This document shows positions 1 to 11,948 of a stretch of DNA of 64,000 nt, in pieces. Source of the DNA: Plantago major (taxonomy: Eukaryota > Streptophyta > Magnoliopsida > Lamiales > Plantaginaceae); the NCBI GenBank assembly GCA_026545765.1, contig CM048840.1, positions 84,162,877-84,226,876 on the forward strand. The letters run 5' to 3'. Made by a program: the position numbers and the translations under genes. A model generated the notes under the pieces. The model was given only the letters and a program-made list of their open reading frames with translations. It was not told the origin of the DNA and searched no databases. How positions within the stretch are numbered: the stretch's first letter is position 1; each line of letters starts with the position of its first letter.

Positions 1-414
1 CCCTGTTCTTGATCATACACAGCCACAGAGCCAATGACAATTTTATGTGAGAATGATTTCCCGGATTAATGAATTTTTTTTGTACTTGTATTTTGACTTC
101 CATTTCCCTAATTACTTTTCTCCAGGACAACATTACCTTTTGCATCCTCTTAACAATAGAATTCTGATAGGTGACTATCTTGGTTTCATATAAAATTTGT
201 TAGATCAAAAGTTCAAAACAGTAATAATAAATTAAAGCAAAGCCATGAAATATGATGATCCCATCTGAATCATCATTTGCCAAACTCTTGATTTTGCAGT
301 AGTAAGAGATCCTTAGGAAAAGGTTACTTTTAATCATATCCTCACTGAAGATAGCTCTCTCTTATGGCCAAAAAAAGCAGATGCCATTAACAGAATAAGA
401 TTTGCTGAATTCAC

Positions 415-3400
415 CTGTCTGGCAAAGTAATGCCCAAATTATCCAGCTCTTCAGAGAGATGATTCATCCAGCTAGAAGGCTGCAGAGTTTGATGATCCTC
501 ATTACTAGGTCTGTACAGCAAAGATAGTCAGATATCTGGAAATACCCAGGAAATAACAGAGACAGGTAAATGTATCTGGAAGTAGGTGACAGGTAAACAT
601 ATCTGCTACTGGTCCCAGGTAATTAGATATAATCTTGACAAACACCCACTTTATAAGAAATATGTTCTTATGTGACATTGTGCAAATTGCTATAATTAAA
701 GGTGCAAATTTCACTTACAAGTTGAATTTACCAGGCAGCATAAAAAGACATTTCTTATAAAGTGGTATTTATGAGAAGAAAAGTTGGAAAATGGCCAGTC
801 AACGCTCCATAATCCCCGGATAGCTTTTATGCTTTACTCGTCTTATATCTAGATGTAGCATCTTATAATTTTACCTACATGTATATACAGTTTCTGTACA
901 TGTTAAATTTAAAATGGCTTGCCTAATGATTTGAATATTAGAGCTTTGTTTATGAAGCTGTATATCACTTGTAATCATGTTTCATTTAATTGTTTTTTTG
1001 CAAGAAAACCTCTTCTTGTCCCAAATTAGGTATATACTACTTCACTCTCAATGGCCCTCACCCTCCCTGACTAGACTTTTACTTCCCTGCTCTGGTTTCC
1101 TAGTGGTGAAGAGCAATACTCGTTTGGTGAATTACTTGGGGGGCTTCATACAGAGGCGAAGAAGGGTACATGATCTAATGACTGCTGCTGTTAATAGCAG
1201 AAATTGGAGAAGATGAATGGAAAAGGTAAAGGTAAAAAAGGAGATAAAAGGTAAAGAGTATACAGGAAACAGTTTTGAGTTAAATTTCCAGTATTTCCTG
1301 TAGCAATCACCAGATGATCCACACGGATGTATTTCTTACAAAGTGGTGTAAAGATTTGATTTATTTACCAAGGGCCCGAATTTAGCAACTAATAAATCGT
1401 AACAAAATCATTTCTTCATTAATTTGAGAATTCTAACTTAAATTGTAAACATATATTTTATCAATTTTATTTTCTTTCTGTACTATTTATAATGTAGATA
1501 TTACGTTAACTTCCTAAATGCCAAATGAAAATGCAACTTTGATTAGATTGAAGACTCTAATTTTCGCCCTAGGTGTCATAAGCCATATATCAGACACATT
1601 TGTTTTGAATGATATAATACTATATCAGATACATTTGTTTTGACAATGATATAATACTATATCAGATACATTTGTTTTGACAATGATATATTACTGTTTA
1701 CAGTAGGAGACTTGGGATCTGGTGATACTAATAGAGAAATTCAAACTCCTTTCGAACTCTACTGGCCTCGAAATTAATGCTTCTAAAGTTGTGGATGAGA
1801 TGGTTGCACACTTAATACATTAAAGGGAGGGACTCGGCTATTTACAAGTTATAACCTGCCTGGTAACAGTTAATGGATCTTTGCCTGGTAAAGAGCATTC
1901 TTCTATGCAGAAGAGTGCAAGGAACACAAGCTTAGATTGATCTGATTTGGTTAATGAGAATGATTTCTTGGTTCCCAAAAAAAAAAAATGAAGTGGGGTT
2001 TTACATCTGGCCATGGAATGAAGACAGCCTGAAGGTGTTACTTTCCTAAAACAAGTAAAATACCAGAGAACATCATTTTCATATTCCTTGTGCTTGTTCT
2101 TCATCTAATAATGTACAAACTTATGAAGTCACAGAGTTTACCTCTGAAAAGAATGGCCCTCATGATGAGACTCTGAAGTAGATTCAGAATCGGAGTCATC
2201 CAGTTCCATATTACTGCGGTCTGGAAAATCAGACAAAGCATTCACAACAGAGAGCACCAACAATGGCCGCGATAATACCTAGAGAAAAAAAAAGTATACT
2301 AGAAATTGGACATCACAGAGATAGTGAATATAGGCACTCTATTATTAATGTTAGTTTACTTTGTTTTAGATATTGAGGAAGACTGTAAAAAAGAAACCCT
2401 GCTAAATCAAAACCCTGCTAAATCAAGAGATGCTTTTACTATGTTTATATATCGGCTCTGCACTTTCCATGGTCCCTGCTGCCAATATCAAATTTGAAGC
2501 AGCTACAGCTATACACACCTTAAATCTCTTCTTTCTTTCTTTCTTTTTCTTCTTCTTTTTTTCAGGAGGGAAGTAATGGTAAAAAAGGGGTCATTCTTAC
2601 CCTAGCTGGAAATAACGTCAGTGTAAGAGAGATCAAAATATTGGTCATTGGTGGCATGGTGAAGGAACAATGGCCCGGAAGATCACCAAAACATATGAGA
2701 GAGGCTTGTGGGTTGGTGTTTGAGCCGGCTTGGTTGATTAGTCCTAGATATATCACCAAGTTAAATTTTATTTCCTGCCTTTTCACAATTGAGTTGGTTT
2801 TCGACTCGTTCCATGCTTTAACAATTTAAAGTATATATTCCCCACACACTCCACTTCTGGTTATTGTCACAACTCTTCTTAGAATATTACTCGTGTTCTT
2901 CACTAGAATTTATAGGCTGCAATCCATGCAAAGTTGCCATTGCAACAACATATGATCAATGGATGACATATGCTATGTATGCACAAGCAGAAGAAATGGA
3001 GATTTTCAACCTTCGGGCAAGTTAAAAAGGGAGTACTCAAGGAAAAACAAAATGTGGATGCAGATGTTTTGGCAAATACATTAAACGTGTTTGTTATTTT
3101 CCTGAGTCATGTTTCCTAACCAATAACTCCAAACAACACAAACAACTTTCATTGTAGAAACATACATGATGATTAAAACCATATACACTTTATATCATGG
3201 CAGTTTAAGCCATAACAGGTACAGCACAACTTCAGCCGAAGAAAATTACCTGCATTCCTTTAGCCACAAACTCAAAAGGCTTCCAGCGCTGAATCCACTT
3301 GAAGGGAGGATAACACAAGACTTGCAAAGCTTGCAGTCCAGTCCAGACAAAAGGACATTTTACTTTTGAGAATCTCCGCATAGCCTCTAATACAGCAACT

Positions 3401-3558
3401 TTAATAAGAAAAGATGCCGCCTCATTCCCAGTAACTTTTCCAAGTTTCCAATCTTTTACGGCTGTAATTGGTTTTATAGGCAAACATGCTAAAGATTTAG
3501 AGGCAAATGTCTTTAGAGATGTTTTTCGAGCATTTTTAGCGCTCACAAAGTTGGCCAT
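415..3558 (-). CDS. SEC14-like (CRAL-TRIO) family protein, 5' exons only; gene runs off the left edge
   Basis: Three coding exons on the minus strand splice cleanly. Exon A ends at 3250 (CAG then GTAATT), exon B is 2278-2142, and exon C is 504-415 (donor GTGAAT). The phases agree: A to B is phase 0 and B to C is phase 2. Exon A contains the segment ALQVLCYPPFKWIQRW, followed by KGMQ joined to VLSRPLLVLS in exon B. Exon B ends in an acidic Ser/Asp-rich linker, and exon C has SSWMNHLSEELDNLGITLPD. From memory this order matches the N-terminal half of plant SEC14-type phosphoinositide-transfer-like proteins such as Arabidopsis AT3G46450. The lipid-binding CRAL-TRIO domain itself would be encoded beyond position 1 and is not visible, so the family call rests on the N-terminal region. 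The start is taken at the ATG at 3558 (MANFVS). An acceptor at 3592 shows the exon begins upstream, and a short ATG-led stretch at 3761 is an alternative first exon. Confidence 0.55.
1586..1693. repeat. Short tandem repeat, three units of about 36 bp
   Basis: The unit begins ATATCAGATACATTTGTTTT and continues with a GATATAATACT tail. It occurs three times in a row inside the intron between exons B and C of the SEC14-like gene, with small differences between units. No coding potential. Confidence 0.85.
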
Positions 3559-4106
3559 CTCACGTCTACTCCAAGAATCAATTCTCAAAAACTAAATGAT
3601 AAACTGCTTGAGGGATCAAACAAGATCTTGAAAGAATTCACAAGTGAGCAATGAGGAACTTCTAACTGAAATCATGTCATGGCAGGAGCAAGATTAGACA
3701 GCTGTTCATCGGTAACAATGTTACAATCTGTACTTTCATGGATCAATTTTCCGGATTCCATAGCTAGATTCCCAGTATTTGGTGACGCACCTGTGTTGAT
3801 ATGAGTACATGACATGAGTACTAAGAATTTAAACAATGAGAACCTGCATATTCATAACAAAATAATGTAAAAACAATTATCGATAAGGAAACTCAACAAT
3901 TCACTTCATGGAAATCATCTCAAAATACTGTAATTATTTTGTTATCCACATAAACCAGACATAAGTACCAATTGACAAGTCATAGACCATTATCACATTA
4001 AGCAGTTCCATTTCCACATATACACATGACAGTGGGATGATAACTTTAATGCCACATGCAATAAAACAGAATAAAAATATTGCGTAATGACCAAAAAAAA
4101 AAATAT

Positions 4107-4126
4107 AATGATGATGATGATGATGA

Positions 4127-4182
<56 letters not shown>
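4107..4182. repeat. Compound trinucleotide microsatellite (ATG)n(ATT)n
   Basis: About seven ATG units pass directly into about eighteen ATT units. Apparent open frames of poly-Ile or poly-Asp across it are artefacts of the repeat. Confidence 0.95.
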
Positions 4183-4183
<1 letters not shown>

Positions 4184-4411
4184 AGGAGAGACAAGTTTAT
4201 ATGATCTGATTACCAACCCACTAATAAAGTACACATCATTCACCAGTTATTCAATTAGCACGTGCTTGGAAGATAAACAGGAGTATCATGTTCTCCAAAA
4301 GGATAGATAGCAAATGAAACTAAGCGGAGAAAACCAAAACCATAGGTTGATATCAGCATACTGTCAAACAACAGGCCGTGAAAACTATACATGGCAAAAA
4401 TGGCAATGGAT

Positions 4412-4605
4412 CAAATTTGCAACTATTCAAGAAGCACTGAATAGGCATATAGTATATGATAACTAGAGATTGTGCCACCAGCTACGTGTGTGACACATTA
4501 TTATTGGAAGAATTCAAATTTGCAACTATTCTAGAAGCACTGAATAGGCATATACATGATAACTAGAAATCGCACCACCCGCTATGTGGGTGCACGTTGT
4601 TATGT
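4412..4605. repeat. Direct duplication of a ~80-bp unit, spaced 100 bp
   Basis: A unit starting CAAATTTGCAACTATTC and running through AGAAGCACTGAATAGGCATAT to a GTGCCACC/GCACCACC segment occurs near 4414 and again near 4514. No protein or RNA gene recognised. Confidence 0.7.
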
Positions 4606-4782
4606 GATAACTTTATAACCTTGCACGAGTTATCAAGACATTTGCATCTTTCTGGGTTTCCTTTCAAGACGAAATGCAGTTGCACCGAATAGACGATCAC
4701 TCATGAAAACATAATGAAACGGATTACATGTTCTGCCTTTCACATGTAAATCAACAAAAGTTCGAGTCTAGATAATAATATA

Positions 4783-5010
4783 TACCCCTCCATTCCACAC
4801 CAGTTGTCCACTTTTGCCTTTTTGGGTGTCCCATTAGAATTGTCCACTTTCATTTTTGCCATTTGAGGAAAAAAAATATAATTTTACATTCCCACTACTT
4901 CCAATAAAAGTCAAAAAGTAACTTAAACAATCAAACTAACCACTATAAAAGTTATAAAGTAAAAAAGTAAAGTGGACATTGGACAATTGGCGTGGGATGG
5001 AGGGAGTATA
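4783..5010. mobile_element. Stowaway-type MITE (Tc1/mariner)
   Basis: The left end reads TACCCCTCCATTCCACACC and the right end is its inverted counterpart (TACTCCCTCCATCCCACGCC on the minus strand). Both are next to TA, the Stowaway target. The arms also share a GTCCACTTT segment. About 228 bp with no coding capacity. It lies in the 5' intron or upstream region of the SEC14-like gene. Confidence 0.85.
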
Positions 5011-5493
5011 TCATTTTGTGCATCAAACAAACATTATATCAACATAAACCATATTTGTAGTAGATGCATGTACAACGACAGACTAATTAACGGTGATATT
5101 GAATATAAGCAAGTTTAAAACCTAGGTACAACAGCGAAGCTCAACTTGAAAACAGAGATGTACCAGCCCATAAACATAATATGTTCATGAACTAAGCATA
5201 GAATTCACTAAGCTGTTTAAGCACGACCAACGAGAGATCGAATCACCATAATAATTCTTAAGTAATAGTAAAAAAAAAAAACACTAAAGAGGCATAAATT
5301 CCACATAATCTTGAAGTAACACCACAGGTCCCATGTCTTTCCTAAAATTCCTCGTATTTTCCCAAAACAGTTCACAAGAGCTTTAATCACAGTGTTCTAT
5401 GAGATTGATCACACTAAAGAAATACAAGAAATAAAATTACAGTACAGTAGAAAGTTACAAAAAAGAAAATAAGAGACGTAACAGAGAAGCAGC

Positions 5494-5900
5494 CTAAGAA
5501 ATTGATCTATGAGATTGGAAAAGCAGAGAAGTGAGAGTAAGGAAGAAATGAGTTTCATCAACGATTAAATTACTACATGAACTAATTCCAAGCATCGACA
5601 TAGCAAATTGAGGTTGACGTAGGTGATGCAATTGGTACAAGCAATTCGAACAAAAATTGAAAAAAATATATTGATCGAAACTATACATGAAATGAAAAAG
5701 ACGAACTAACCGTGAAAATAGAGGACGTAATTGATTGTGGTGTGATTGGGATCTGGGGAAGAAAAAGAAATCAAGGTATGTAAGATGTGAGATGAACTGA
5801 TCGGAGAAACATGTTCGTTTGTTTGGGGGAGAAGAGAATAATCGATCAACCAAACTTTAGACCTTTAGACAACAGTAGGGAGAGAAATTAGGAAGAAAGA
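5494..5900 (-). promoter_or_regulatory. Probable leader and transcription start region of the SEC14-like gene
   Basis: Read on the minus strand, the stretch from about 5900 downward is pyrimidine-rich (runs of TTTG and TTCTTC, then CTCTCC), as plant 5' leaders often are. It contains a good donor-like site (TTTTCACG then GTTAGT) near 5711. The open frame here is Phe/Ser/His-rich and looks like untranslated sequence rather than a protein. It would make a leader exon joined by a long 5' intron to the coding exon near 3.6 kb. This is inference from composition and splice signals only. Confidence 0.28.
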
Positions 5901-5949
5901 AAAACAAACGCAAAAATAAACAAAAACAAACAAATTGTTTACAAGATTT

Positions 5950-7563
5950 AGGATACTATCTTCGTCTGAATCGAATCGCTATCAATCAGAATATAAAAAA
6001 CAAGTAGTTGAATCAACTAAATCGAATAAGTTTCGGATTTAATGAGCCTTACAAGAGTAAAGTTGTTTGTATGTAGTTGAACCTGTAACATCTATTAGTA
6101 GGATATATTAAGATGGATTAATCCATACAGTGATACACAGTAAGATTTAGTCTGTGTTTAGTACAGTCTACTGAATTTCGGGCCAATACATATTTATATG
6201 TCGGGCCCATATATAACTAGTATTACAAATATTGACTCTAGATGTATTCATCATTAAGGGTTTATATGAATTTTAAGATCTACTAAATATGTGTTTATAT
6301 AATATTAATATAGATTTATATATCTACTTACTAAGATTGGAATCATGCTCTACTCAGATGCTCTCTATAAACTCTATATAATCTTTTCATACTTGTATAT
6401 ATACCTATGTAGTAAGAGTTGAATATACAGAATAAAACTACATATATTTCTCAACACAAACATAATAATTGATTAATTGATGTGATTTACTCCTTCGTAT
6501 TACGTCGGTTGTCCACTTTAATTTTTTGCACGTAAAATAATGAGCGTAATATCATACTTAGGTCGAGCATCGATGACCGGACCGAATTTTACTCGACCGG
6601 TCCCGCCCGCCCGCTTTTTCGGGTCTCGGGTCTATGTTTTACTAAAATTCGGGTTTCGGGTCGGGTCAAAACCCGGAAAAATTCGGCCCAACCCGGAATG
6701 GCCCGGACAAGGTTTGGTACATCTAATCTTTCCCACACCGAAACTAAGTCTATTTGCATGTGTTATTACTATTTACTAACTTAAACTTAGACAAAGTGAA
6801 AAGAATATAATATTTTTTAAATTCCAATTTACCCAAGTGAGTGTGCTAGACTGTTAGTGTAGTAGTTTCTGAAATTTGAAATGAAAAATAATGTGCATGT
6901 GCTAGTGACTAGGTACTAGGTAGTGTTGCTTGGGTGGAATCAATTTAATGGTGTTGTTTAACTTCATGCAGATTAATTATTTGTTTCTGAGTTTTGTTGT
7001 GTAATGTGCAATAACTATTTATTAAATTAGTCTAGTTTTTTTTTTATCAACACTCAACAGGGTCAAAATGGGTCCAGCCAGGATTTTACTAGTCGGTCAA
7101 ATTTGGACTGCTCCAATACGGTCCGTCGGTCGATAAAGCTGTGACCCTTTATCTACCGTCCATTTTCGGTCAATCGGTCGGGTCGAATTGCTCAAATTTC
7201 TAATCATACCACTATATAGTGCCAGAGTCTTGATTTTCCAAAAAAATAGGAAAGTTAAAGTTTTTTTGTGGTTTTTTACAATCTGATCGGTTGAGTTTCT
7301 TATAAAACCACTGAGGTAGACCTCATTCGTTATGCTTTTAAGAGATTATGTTATTGTTTTAAGTTGTTAGCATTGAAAGTTTCAGTTATAATTTTAACGT
7401 CTTTTGTTAATGTTTTAAGAGATGGTGTGATAGTTTTAATGTATCAGTAATGTATGTTTTAATTATAATTTTAACCTCTTTCGTTAATGTTTTAATAGAT
7501 AATGTGATGGTTTTAAGGAGCTACATAATATTTTTAAGATGGTTTGTTATAGTTTTAAATGAC
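5950..7563. other. Intergenic stretch with two GGGTCGGG/CCGACC-rich patches
   Basis: No gene was recognised. Two GC-rich patches stand out in otherwise AT-rich DNA, at about 6545-6720 (repeated CGGGT, CCCGG) and 7060-7200 (repeated GGTC, CGGTC). Such patches often mark ends of hAT-like elements, but no target duplication was found. From about 7290 the DNA is rich in GTTTTAA motifs that reappear beyond the far LTR at 40.6-41.9 kb. This is consistent with the large element having inserted into an older repeat. Confidence 0.4.
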
Positions 7564-8482
7564 TGTTGAGGGTATAAATCCCCCAACCACTTAACGAATT
7601 TCCCTTGCTTTCCTTCCCGCTAAGTATCTAGATCACCTTTTTAATAAGAACCCCCTTACTTTGTAAGAACCAAAGGGTAAGAGCCCGTAAGAACCGTCGT
7701 GCTGATAAGAGGTGATGCGTAAAGACCTGCACAAGTAGCTCGGGGGGGGGGGGGGGGGGGGGGTTAGAACCTTATACACGGTTTGCGTGGTGTCAAACCG
7801 GAAGGAGACTTTACTTGCGAGAGAGTGAGGGTCTACTCGGTATAAGAGTCAAGGATAGGGAGTGATTATTTCTTACCATTATCATGGGAATGTGTGCCAT
7901 ATATATAGATTTCTCCCCAAATGGGAGGGTTCCACCAGATCGTGCCAAGTGTAAGGCCCGGATTGAGCCACCAAGGATTCAATAGGCCCATTAATGACAT
8001 TTGCCCCATTCCATTTTGGGCTTTCAGGGGTAGTTTAGTCATTAATGTGAGAGTTTTAGAGGCTTTGACGCAGTCTGCCGCGGGTTAGGGTCCGAAGAGG
8101 AAGGTTCGGACGTCTGGTCCGGACCGTGCTTGATTAGCTCACAAGATACTCTTATTAGACCATCAGTATCTTTCATTCGTATCGTGTGCCTCGGACCTCC
8201 TTACTCTTTAGTGCCAGTTCACTCGGTTGCTTGTGAGGTTGTTGTGTTGAATCCGGACGGGTGTCCGGGTCGGACCCTATGGTTACGAACCATTGGCAGG
8301 GTCGGACCTACTACCCTTTGGGCCCTCCTGTTCCTTTCCATCCGGGTGAGTCAGACCTGCGGGGGCTTAAGGTCGGACCTCCGGGTCGGACTATAAGGTC
8401 TCAGACTCGTAGACAACTTGGGACGTCTTAGGATTCATTCCAAAGGCGTCTATGACGGATTGGACATATTTCCGTATCAACA
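7564..8482 (-). repeat. 3' LTR of the Tat element
   Basis: 919 bp, nearly identical to the copy at 39427-40339. It is bounded by TG and CA on the minus strand. A TATATATA promoter-like box lies near 7897-7905 on the minus strand. A poly-G run of about 22 at 7741 is shorter (about 17) in the other LTR. Confidence 0.93.
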
Positions 8483-8494
8483 TATGTCCCCCTA
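8483..8494 (-). other. Polypurine tract of the Tat element
   Basis: Directly upstream of the 3' LTR on the minus strand the sequence reads AGGGGGACATA, a typical gypsy plus-strand primer for reverse transcription. Confidence 0.75.
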
Positions 8495-8780
8495 GTTTTC
8501 AAGTATCTTAGTAGAAGATAGTTGTGGAACTATAGTTAATAGTGGGGAGGACAGTTTGTTTCTCGGTTCAATCTGTCCCTCGTAAGCAGAAAAAAGGTGT
8601 AATCCGTGCTTCTTGTAGTCCTCAACTTAAACCCCCCCCCCCCCCCCCCCCCCCTCTTTCTTTTGTTGCAGTCCGAGGAAGGAGGCTTGGAGTGCAACAA
8701 AATAAAAGAAAGAAGGGGTATTTGTAAGCGAGATCAAGTGGACAAAGAACGTCGGAGTTGTACCTCTGGTGGGTGAAGGG

Positions 8781-9160
8781 ATGACCCGAAGAGGGACATC
8801 CGAACGGACGGAGGCCCGTGTAATGGTGAGAAATCATTCTTCCTTGTAAAAAGGATAGGGTTTTTATCAACCTGTCTGGAATGGTCCGAAGAGGGACATC
8901 CGAACGGACGAAGGTCCGTGTGATGGTGAGAAATCATTCTTCCTTGTAAAAAGGATAGGGTTTCTATCAACCTGTCTGGAATGGTCCGAAGAGGGACATC
9001 CGAACGGACGAAGGTCCGTGTGATGGTGAGAAATCACTCTTCCTTGTAAAAAGGATAGGGTTTCTATCAACCTGTCTGGAATGGTCCGAAGAGGGACATC
9101 CGAACGGACGAGGGTCCGTGTGACGGTGAGCTCATTCTTCCTTGTAAAAAGGATAGATAT
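8781..9160. repeat. Tandem repeat, 100-bp period, nearly four units
   Basis: The segment CGAAGAGGGACATCCGAACG recurs at about 8787, 8887, 8987 and 9087, exactly 100 bp apart. The last unit is partial and diverges after the CTTGTAAAAAGGATAG segment. It lies in the 3' non-coding part of the Tat element, a place where this lineage is known to carry variable tandem repeats that can seed satellite DNA. Open frames on either strand simply repeat with the unit. Confidence 0.93.
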
Positions 9161-9382
9161 CCGAGACAGAAGATGGATCGGCAATCCGAAGGTCGAGTGG
9201 TGTCCTTCTCCCGAGAGTGGTGGAGTTCGTTGTATGTGTTTTTGTTATCGTAAGGTAATTTTTTTGTACCAATGCGTCATTTCACTTGGTATTTTTGTAC
9301 TATGCCGTTGGATGAATTTTAATCTACGGTTGAGATTTAATCCCGAAAAATGGCGACGGTTGGGCTTTCAGATTTGACCCCC

Positions 9383-9390
9383 TATAAATA
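9383..9390 (+). promoter_or_regulatory. TATA box of the antisense gene
   Basis: CCCTATAAATAGGGG is a strong plant TATA context, on the strand opposite to the retroelement genes. About 160 bp downstream there is a donor (GTGCAA then GTAAGT at 9550). The matching acceptor (CTTTCTCTAG, ending 9855) falls one base before the ATG at 9857, so the leader looks spliced. Confidence 0.6.
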
Positions 9391-11948
9391 GGGGCTTTTA
9401 CCGATGTCAATTTCACATTTCTAGAGAGAGGATTTTTCAAATTTGATTACGTCCGAAGCAAGTTCAAGCAATCCGAAGCAGGCGAGAAGAAGTTCGGAGC
9501 GAGTTACCCGCGGGAAGTCGGCTGCCTTCAATCCAAGAATCCGAGTGCAAGTAAGTTGCTTGTTTTCTCCTTACTTCCAAGTTTGCTCTGCATCTTATTT
9601 GTTCATCTTCAAAATGTTGCATGTTCGGATGTATGCCTATTTTTCGTATCCCGTAGTTGGCCATAACATAGTGTGCTTCGGATATGTTGAACAGTCAACA
9701 CTAACACCGAACTGACATCTCACTAATTCCGAACTAACCTCGTCCGACGGAGTCATCCCTATCCTTCGATCGTCAATTTCTGTAATCTTAATCTACATAA
9801 ATGGCCTCTCGGACTACAATCTTAAAGCTCATAAAAGTGCCTTTTCTTTCTCTAGGATGTCCGAGAGTGATAGTCAGAACCGATCCGAGGCTGAAGGATA
9901 TGATTCTGAAGCGTTGTCCCTATCAGACAGCTCCGAGGAGATTGACATTGGTGGTGCGGAGGATTCGGTAGAGCTGGACCATTCTCCTCGTCCGGTCCGG
10001 GAAGAGCCCGAGGTAAGTTCTTTACTTCGGTTAGTTGTTCCGGGTTCATGGTCTCCGAAGCATCAGGATTACCCGCAAGTCTCTGTTGTGCAGGGTGCTG
10101 GTGCTATCCAAGAGACGACCTCTCGGACCATAGGGGGTCTCCGTCCGCGCCGTGCTGGGAAGGAGCCCGAACTTCCGGTAGAGATTCGATCCCTCATACG
10201 CAACTTAGGCTATAATTTAGGAGTAACCCTAACCGAGTGCCATTCATTCCGAATCCACAGGAGCCTAACATCGAGGAGGTTCATGATACCTCCGAGGCAC
10301 CGCCCGGGCTGGGCCTGTTCGAAGAGGGTGTTGAGGATCGGGTCCAGATTGCTGCCCCCCTTCAAACTGTCATGGAGTTGAGTTCGTCGTCCGGGGATGA
10401 TAAAGTTGAAGAGAAGGATCGGACTGATAATGTCGGTTCTGAGGAGGATAAAGAGGAGGAGGTGCTTTCGGCTCATGTTTTCCGGGGGGGTCGACTGGAC
10501 CAGCGGGTACGAGTCACCGGCTGACTGAAGAAGAGCTGCCTGAGGGCAGTAAAAAGGGTGAAGACGTGTTCCGGGTGAAGTTTCCTCGGTCACGGGACGA
10601 TGTTACTCATCCTGATCCGGACGGCGAGCTGAACGAGGATTGTTCATTGCCAACGTGCCCGTCTATTGTGACGTCGAGGAGGTGGGGGAGCTTCGTAGGA
10701 GGTATGAGATCCCGGAGTCCGTGGAAATTCTCATTCCGGATGAGTCGCACGCCTTCTATAATACGCCTCCCGGGTACATGTGCGTTCATGAGATAAGTTT
10801 GCACTGTGGATGGCGTTTGCCTGTGGCGTCCGAGTTGATGGATATCTTGAATGATATGGGGTTGAGTCCGCACCAGATCATTCCCAATTCCCTCGGAAAC
10901 TTGATGTGCTTCGGGGTGATGTGTAAATACAAGGGCATCCCGGTGACTTTGACAATTTTCGTAAACTTTTTAGTGTAAATTTAAGCAATAGGAACACACT
11001 CTTCTATACGCTTGTATGTTGCCAAGCATATACTTTTTTTGTGGATCCGCTCTCTTCCTTGGGGATCAATTCGTGGAAGAGGTACATCTTCGCCCGGCCC
11101 GCACTAAAACAGGGCCAGTCCGAGCCGGAGAGATCCAATGACGGTTTGAAAAGAAGTTTTTCCGAGATAGGCTGCCTGATTGGAAACCTCCGGCTCGGAA
11201 TATTCCTTTGTGGATGCAAGGGCTCCACAAGAATCAAGACCCGGAGAAATACTTTTTCCGAGGCTTAATCTGCCAGCCTCTATACCTAGCTGGCTTTTCG
11301 GAGCCCAGCTTTTGTGATGGGAAGAAGGATTTGAGTAAGTTCTTCCTCATTCGGTTATGCAGTTATTTATCCGAGTCGATGGTTGCTTTATTGCTCTGTT
11401 TGTTTTGAGTGAGAAAATTATTATCGTGTATTAACTTCTCATCCTTCGGGTGTACAGATTTTTGGTTCGAGTACACCATGTCCACCATGCGGGAGTTGAA
11501 GCGGAAGCAAAATGCCGCTCAAAGAAAGGAGATGGAGGAGGGCGCCCAGACCTAAATCATTAAGACGTCCACTGTGCTTCCGATGGAGGAGCCAATAAAT
11601 CCAGCCACTTTCCGAGTGGAGGAGACTCGGAGGGCTGCGGCGGGTGAGGAGGCTCAATCGATACCCACCCCGGATAAGGGCAAGGTGGCGGGCTCTAAGG
11701 GGGGCGAGAAACTCCCGAGATCTGTGTCTCGAGACCCTCCTGCCAGTGGTTCAAGTGCTGCGGCCGGGCAGAAGCGTCCGTCCGAAGATCCAATCCCTCC
11801 GGCCAAGAAGGGCAAATGGAAAATGAATAGTGAGCCGGACATGGACGCTGAGGTGGCTCGGATGGCTGCTGCTTCGGAACTGGACCGGATTGCGGAGCTA
11901 TCCGCAATTCACCAGAAGGTACGTACTAACCCAACCATGGTTTTAATG

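Noticed and set aside
505..714. 69-codon minus-strand frame next to exon C
   Set aside because: It ends at the acceptor of exon C and reads as intron sequence.
4046..4310. Open frames rich in Ile or Asp across the ATG/ATT repeat
   Set aside because: They are translations of a microsatellite on both strands.
8130..8396. 88-codon frame present twice (also at 39987-40253)
   Set aside because: It lies inside both LTRs, on the strand opposite to the element, and is duplicated only because the LTRs are.
8610..8622. CTTCTTGTAGTCC as a CACTA right end
   Set aside because: It lacks the terminal GTG and any subterminal array; a chance match.
8542..8870. Open frames on both strands over a poly-C tract with Pro or Gly runs
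   Set aside because: Homopolymer-driven; the site lies in Tat 3' non-coding DNA and has no family resemblance.
8781..9160. Regularly spaced repeats considered as a CRISPR array
   Set aside because: The whole 100-bp unit repeats with no unique spacers, in a plant retroelement.
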